Source of the DNA: Thermoplasmata archaeon | Lineage (GTDB): Bacteria > Actinomycetota > Acidimicrobiia > Acidimicrobiales > Acidimicrobiaceae | Length of the DNA stretch: 9,412 bases | Direction of reading: 5' to 3' | Assembly: GCA_021836665.1 (NCBI GenBank) | Contig: JAKBHQ010000092.1 | Span: 1-9,412 of the forward strand | Part shown: piece after piece, positions 6,617 through 9,412 of the stretch | Layout: every line of letters begins with the position of its first letter | Numbering within the stretch: the stretch's first letter is position 1 | Made by a program: the position numbers and the translations under genes | Notes under the pieces: generated by a model | The model's database searches: none | Told to the model about the DNA's origin: nothing | Seen by the model: the letters and a program-made list of their open reading frames with translations, nothing else

Positions 6617-6691
6617 GCTATTTATCTTCAGCGCCCGAATCGCCCAGTTGATCCCCAACGAGGTATCCAAGGCGACTCAGCCCAGATACTG

Positions 6692-7318
6692 CTACTCTAC
6701 GACCAAGTTGCCCATCATCTGCCCGGAGGTTGCCATTACACCGCTCATACCATCAGATCCCGATCCGCAAGGGGCGAAGCAGTGCCACACGTAAGTACCG
6801 GCCTTGGTGACCTTAAATTGCGCCTCGACGACCACTGTGTTCTTTGGCTGACCAGAAACGTCTGTGGCCGCAGCTGGAATTGGCATATTTACGCCTAATT
6901 GCGGAATCGTAAAGGTGTGAGCAATATTCGCATTTGGTACAGATGCAGCGGGCGTCCCACCGATGGTCTCTGTCCCACCTATCAAGCCTTTGGCATTCGC
7001 ATATTGGGTATATCCAGTTGTCAAGGGAGCCGTTCCGTCGTCGTAGGAAGTTATGGTAAGGTCGACTATCGAGTTCTTGGGTACGGTAAGATTTCCTGGA
7101 GAATAGATTGGGTTGCCAGGGCTCTTGATCATGCCGCCGGTTAGGATTGTCATGTATTCGTGAACCACTGTCGGGGCCGGGGCGGCTGTAGTAGCAGTCG
7201 TCGCACTCGCTGTAGAACCCGAGCTCCCACACGCGGCCATGACAAACCCACCTGTGCCAATCGCAAGCCCGGCGAGAACCGCTTTATTGGCCCGCCCCTT
7301 TAATGAAAAGCTCTTCAT
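6692..7318 (-). CDS. Secreted cupredoxin-like copper lipoprotein
   Basis: This 208-residue protein starts with a basic, hydrophobic signal (KGRANKAVLAGLAIGTGGFV) and a lipobox-like MAAC (27-30), so Cys30 is probably lipidated on the outer face of the membrane. A Ser/Thr/Ala linker (33-50) follows. The rest looks like a cupredoxin beta-sandwich: LTVPKNSIVDLTI (77-89), His134 in NIAHTF, and a C-terminal copper loop. Here WHC (178-180), Cys184 and Met191 have the C-x3-C-x6-M spacing of the CuA site of cytochrome oxidase subunit II, but Ser188 stands where the second His would be. It could be a mononuclear blue-copper protein or a CuA-like one, in electron transfer or copper handling. AGGAGG (7327-7332) lies 8 nt before the ATG. 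The gene is monocistronic and ends at a clear terminator. Confidence 0.8.
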   Translation of the reverse strand: MKSFSLKGRANKAVLAGLAIGTGGFVMAACGSSGSTASATTATTAAPAPTVVHEYMTILTGGMIKSPGNPIYSPGNLTVPKNSIVDLTITSYDDGTAPLTTGYTQYANAKGLIGGTETIGGTPAASVPNANIAHTFTIPQLGVNMPIPAAATDVSGQPKNTVVVEAQFKVTKAGTYVWHCFAPCGSGSDGMSGVMATSGQMMGNLVVE

Positions 7319-7520
7319 TTCTTTGTCCTCCTAAGACATACTCCCCAATGGATACCGATCTTTGTTCCATCTCAAACGGGTCTCGATCGGCAATAGCAAT
7401 AATCCGATATAGTTCGCGCTTCTAGGTAGGGACGAAGGAAAGCTGAGAAGCTGCGAAGAGCCGTTAACCCATCGGGGAGGATCGCTGAAACGAATAGGGT
7501 AATAGGTCACCGTTATTGGA

Positions 7521-7534
7521 TGTAAATGATTACA
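7521..7534. promoter_or_regulatory. 14-bp palindrome upstream of the copper lipoprotein
   Basis: TGTAA-ATGA-TTACA is a perfect 5+5 palindrome about 200 bp upstream of the lipoprotein start codon. Its form is that of a small dimer-binding operator, but the distance is long and no promoter could be placed beside it. Confidence 0.2.
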
Positions 7535-7804
7535 ACGACTCCGAGAGTGGACTCCCTCTTAATTGCCTTGCTATAGAGGTGGACCCAAAACGTTCATTGC
7601 CAGCCATATCTCATCGCATATCCCAATGGTTAAAGGCAACTGGGCCGAAGCGACTATCAGAATGTTCGGTTGTTATGGGTTACTAAAGTCTCGCCAACTG
7701 GCTAATTCCGTCACAGTTGTTCTTGTCGGTCATAGGTACACAGATCGGACGAACAGTTCGACCAGGTAATGTAGCAAGCTGGTCTTGGAAATTCGAAATA
7801 CAAA

Positions 7805-7823
7805 TCACCTCAGCCCAAGGTGA
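7805..7823. repeat. Hairpin 1 of a TCACC/GGTGA cluster
   Basis: TCACCT (7805-7810) and AGGTGA (7818-7823) form a perfect 6-bp stem with a 7-nt loop. Confidence 0.45.
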
Positions 7824-7828
7824 CGATT

Positions 7829-7869
7829 GGTTCTCACCGGCTCTAAATAGAGCCTATCGGTGTGAAACC
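7829..7869. repeat. Hairpin 2 of a TCACC/GGTGA cluster
   Basis: GGCTCT-AAAT-AGAGCC (7839-7854) is a perfect inner stem. TTCTCACC (7831-7838) and GGTGTGAA (7859-7866) form an outer stem with one mismatch. Flanking GG and ACC extend it slightly. A short AT-rich stretch follows, but no true T-run. Confidence 0.5.
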
Positions 7870-7893
7870 TACTAAATATTTTGCATATCAGCG

Positions 7894-7928
7894 CGCAATT
7901 GGCTCGTCACCCTTTGGTGAAAATTGCG
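7894..7928. repeat. Hairpin 3 of a TCACC/GGTGA cluster
   Basis: TCACC-CTTT-GGTGA (7907-7920) is the inner stem. CGCAATT (7894-7900) and AATTGCG (7922-7928) form an outer stem separated by an asymmetric bulge. Confidence 0.45.
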
Positions 7929-8848
7929 ATAAAGCGGCACTTAGCATGATCACCCACAGCCAAAGCGAAGGTGGAGTCAGGCAAAAGAGCTGACGCAGCC
8001 GTTTTAAAACACAAATTTTGAGCCAAGGTCCACCCGGAAGCAGCCAACCTCCTCCTCCTCGTCGCCGACGCATCCAACCCTTGTTTTTATCTGATCCCTT
8101 TGTCGAGAACTCGGTGGAGAACTTGACCTTTACCAGTTTGGTTCGAATCCTTCGACTCGAACCCTCAACTTGTGAGTAGTGCTAACTTTCAAACTCGCAT
8201 CAGATTGGCAAGGCGCACCGATGTCGAGTTGTGGTTGTTTCTGGATGGCAGAGAAGCTTTTACGACGCAGAGTAGCTTGGCGTTTCAGCGAGATTTGGCG
8301 CCTGGAAGCTATCAGCTTGGCTACGTGATGGTCCGCCCAGGCGGCCGTTTCGCTGTTTAATCTCAACAATGAAAAGATGGCGGGCGCCGAACAGCGACAT
8401 TTGGCGGTAGGCACCTCATTGACTATGCCGATCTCGTGGAACTGACAGCGCTCACGATTATGGAGTCACACTTTGTCCATGGACTGATGAGTTTTAATCG
8501 AAAAAAAGTCAATTTGTGACTAGAGTTCCACTTTCCAAAGAACAGTGTCCTACGTGGCGTTTGACAGAGCTTCGTGGCCGAGCTGGTGTCGACTAACACC
8601 AATGCAAGCCGTCACCACATCGCGCCACACGTGTAGGTCTACCAGACTTCAAACGCTGTTAGCCAAGTTGAAAATTGATCTAGAACCGTACTTTGTTCGG
8701 GTCATATTTCCTTTGTTGGCTCTGGTATACGTAATCTCCCTTTGGCTTTCCTGCCCGTCACTTGGGATTACCCCACTACCAAAACAAATAAATCTTACAA
8801 TTATCTCTCGGAAGCAAATAGCCACTACCACTGGGCCGACTAGGTTGG

Positions 8849-8883
8849 CGATCAGTGGAGTTCGACCTCGGGGTCGCTGATCG
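8849..8883 (+). promoter_or_regulatory. Leader hairpin abutting the ribosome binding site of the DUF169 gene
   Basis: CGATCAG (8849-8855) pairs with CTGATCG (8877-8883), and CGACC (8863-8867) pairs with GGTCG (8872-8876) around a TCGG loop. The 12 pairs are broken only by a 7-nt bulge on the left side. The stem ends 2 nt before the Shine-Dalgarno sequence (8886-8890). It could set translation of the next gene or end an upstream transcript, though no T-run follows. Confidence 0.45.
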
Positions 8884-8895
8884 ACGGAGAAGTAG

Positions 8896-9412
8896 TTGAC
8901 GAATCTGGATCAAATCAGGGAACTAGCCGCTCGATTGGAAACGGCGCTGCACCTCAGTGCCCCGGCAATAGGAATTCAGTTCTCAGACACCAGCGATACT
9001 GGCCTTTCACCTTTTCAGGGATTGACTCCGAAGGAGACCCCTGACGGAAGGACGGGTAAAGTCTCCGCCAGCTGCGTCTTTTGGATGGAAGCTACCTCGT
9101 CTTCCTTTAAGACTGACCCTTCCGACCACCGAAACTGTTCGGTCGGGAGCATGACCCATGGCTTAGTTGGCTTCGACGATGTCTCATCAAACAGTGACAT
9201 ATCGGAGCTTCTGTCATCCGGTTGGGTTACCGCCGAAATGGTACCTTCTATACCTGTTATTTCCGAGAGACCCGTGAGCATAAATTATGGCCCGCTCAAG
9301 GAAGCAATGTTCTCGCCTGACGTAGTACTGATTCGAATAAATGGGCGCCAGTTGATGGTACTTAACGATGCAGTAGCGGATCTGCAAATCGAAGGGAAGC
9401 CCCAGTGTCACA
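8896..9412 (+). CDS. DUF169-family protein, partial (runs off the window)
   Basis: The reading frame is open from TTG 8896 to the last base, giving 172 residues with no stop. TAG lies directly before the TTG, and GGAGA (8886-8890) sits 5 nt upstream, so the start is well supported despite the rare codon. The N-terminus (LAARLETALHLSAPAIGIQF) has the usual DUF169 opening. Further features are a CVFW segment (Cys60), a conserved-looking DHRNCSVGSMTHG (78-89, with His78, Cys81 and His88), and PDVVLIRINGRQLM (141-154), typical of the family's later part. The family is widespread in archaea and bacteria and has no settled function; the Cys and His residues suggest metal or cofactor binding, which is inference. 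Most DUF169 proteins are around 200-260 residues, so roughly two thirds or more is seen here. Confidence 0.8.
   Translation, partial: MTNLDQIRELAARLETALHLSAPAIGIQFSDTSDTGLSPFQGLTPKETPDGRTGKVSASCVFWMEATSSSFKTDPSDHRNCSVGSMTHGLVGFDDVSSNSDISELLSSGWVTAEMVPSIPVISERPVSINYGPLKEAMFSPDVVLIRINGRQLMVLNDAVADLQIEGKPQCH

Larger units (their letters stand above)
6118..6691. other. Intergenic region between convergent genes, with several hairpins
   Basis: No gene was recognised in these 574 bases. Visible structures are AGCTAT/ATAGCT (6170-6188), GGTTGA/TCAACC with a 4-nt loop (6293-6308), the long interrupted hairpin at 6319-6354, and the terminator at 6584-6616. The first three may end or process the dehydrogenase transcript, but none has a U-tract on the plus strand. 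Confidence 0.5.
7319..8848. other. Long region without a convincing gene
   Basis: Of the 1.5 kb here, no ORF shows a recognisable protein. The regulatory region of the copper lipoprotein is at the left end, including a palindrome at 7521-7534. Three hairpins with TCACC/GGTGA arms lie at 7805-7928. Further right are a CTC repeat (about 8049-8059), a T-loop-like sequence near 8140-8150 that does not fold into a tRNA, and a TTGACA at 8558-8563 without a good -10. It may hold decayed genes or small RNAs. Confidence 0.4.

Noticed and set aside
8130..8165. tRNA T-loop-like sequence GGTTCGAATCC followed by TCGAACC
   Set aside because: The bases on either side do not form a 5-bp T-stem on either strand, and no anticodon or acceptor stem could be found upstream.
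8172..8360. Plus-strand ORF of 62 codons and the overlapping minus-strand ORF at 8130-8414
   Set aside because: No ribosome site and no recognised domain; the minus-strand version ends in a phrase typical of mistranslated T-loop-like DNA.
8472..8530. Hammerhead-ribozyme-like core CTGATGAG...CGAAA, with TGGA and TCCA that could form stem I and AGTCA/TGACT as stem III
   Set aside because: Stem II would have only one pair, three unpaired A residues separate the core from stem III, and the base next to the NUH site does not pair. Probably coincidence; a ribozyme covariance search would settle it.
8545..8880. Plus-strand ORF of 111 codons with one hydrophobic stretch (about VIFPLLALVYVISLWL)
   Set aside because: It starts with GTG without a ribosome site, its ends are low-complexity and basic, and its stop lies inside the leader hairpin of the next gene. 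No family was recognised.
1..9412. CRISPR arrays, insertion sequences, rRNA genes
   Set aside because: No regularly spaced repeats, transposase genes with terminal repeats, or rRNA-like sequence were seen.

Overview
The window (9,412 bp, about 50% G+C) looks like chromosomal DNA from a moderate-GC actinobacterium, possibly an acidophilic member of the Acidimicrobiia. This rests on GTG/TTG start codons, actinobacterial-style promoter and lipoprotein features, and the protein types, and is an inference only.

Layout from left to right. Positions 1-117 may be the end of a gene cut by the window edge. Positions 476-1213 (+) encode acetoacetate decarboxylase. After a 520-bp gap comes a minus-strand operon read from about 5010 down to 1734. 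It starts with an extended -10 promoter and a fluoride riboswitch aptamer (crcB motif, about 4960-5012). A hairpin that can hide the Shine-Dalgarno sequence follows, then a possible 42-residue leader ORF (4804-4932). Two MutS-family ATPases end the operon (3230-4807 and 1734-3233). The junctions are 4-bp overlaps (GTGA, ATGA). Divergent from this operon, 5323-6117 (+) encodes D-3-hydroxybutyrate dehydrogenase. Convergent with that, 6692-7318 (-) encodes a secreted copper-type lipoprotein with a good terminator. A 1.6-kb stretch without a convincing gene follows and contains a cluster of hairpins. The window ends inside a DUF169-family gene starting at 8896 (+), which has no stop in the window.

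How the parts fit together. The dehydrogenase and the decarboxylase act on the same metabolite: 3-hydroxybutyrate is oxidised to acetoacetate, which is decarboxylated to acetone and CO2. The MutS-like operon lies between them on the other strand. Its leader matches the known fluoride aptamer at P1, pseudoknot, P3, the Mg/fluoride-site nucleotides and the linchpin A-U pair. The pseudoknot strand also pairs into the SD-blocking hairpin, so the predicted logic is that fluoride binding turns translation on. The central observation is therefore a fluoride-responsive operon for a pair of truncated, asymmetric MutS-like ATPases rather than for a fluoride exporter. The fluoride and MutS connection is, as far as I recall, noted in surveys of crcB-motif RNAs, but the biochemical role of such pairs is not established to my knowledge.
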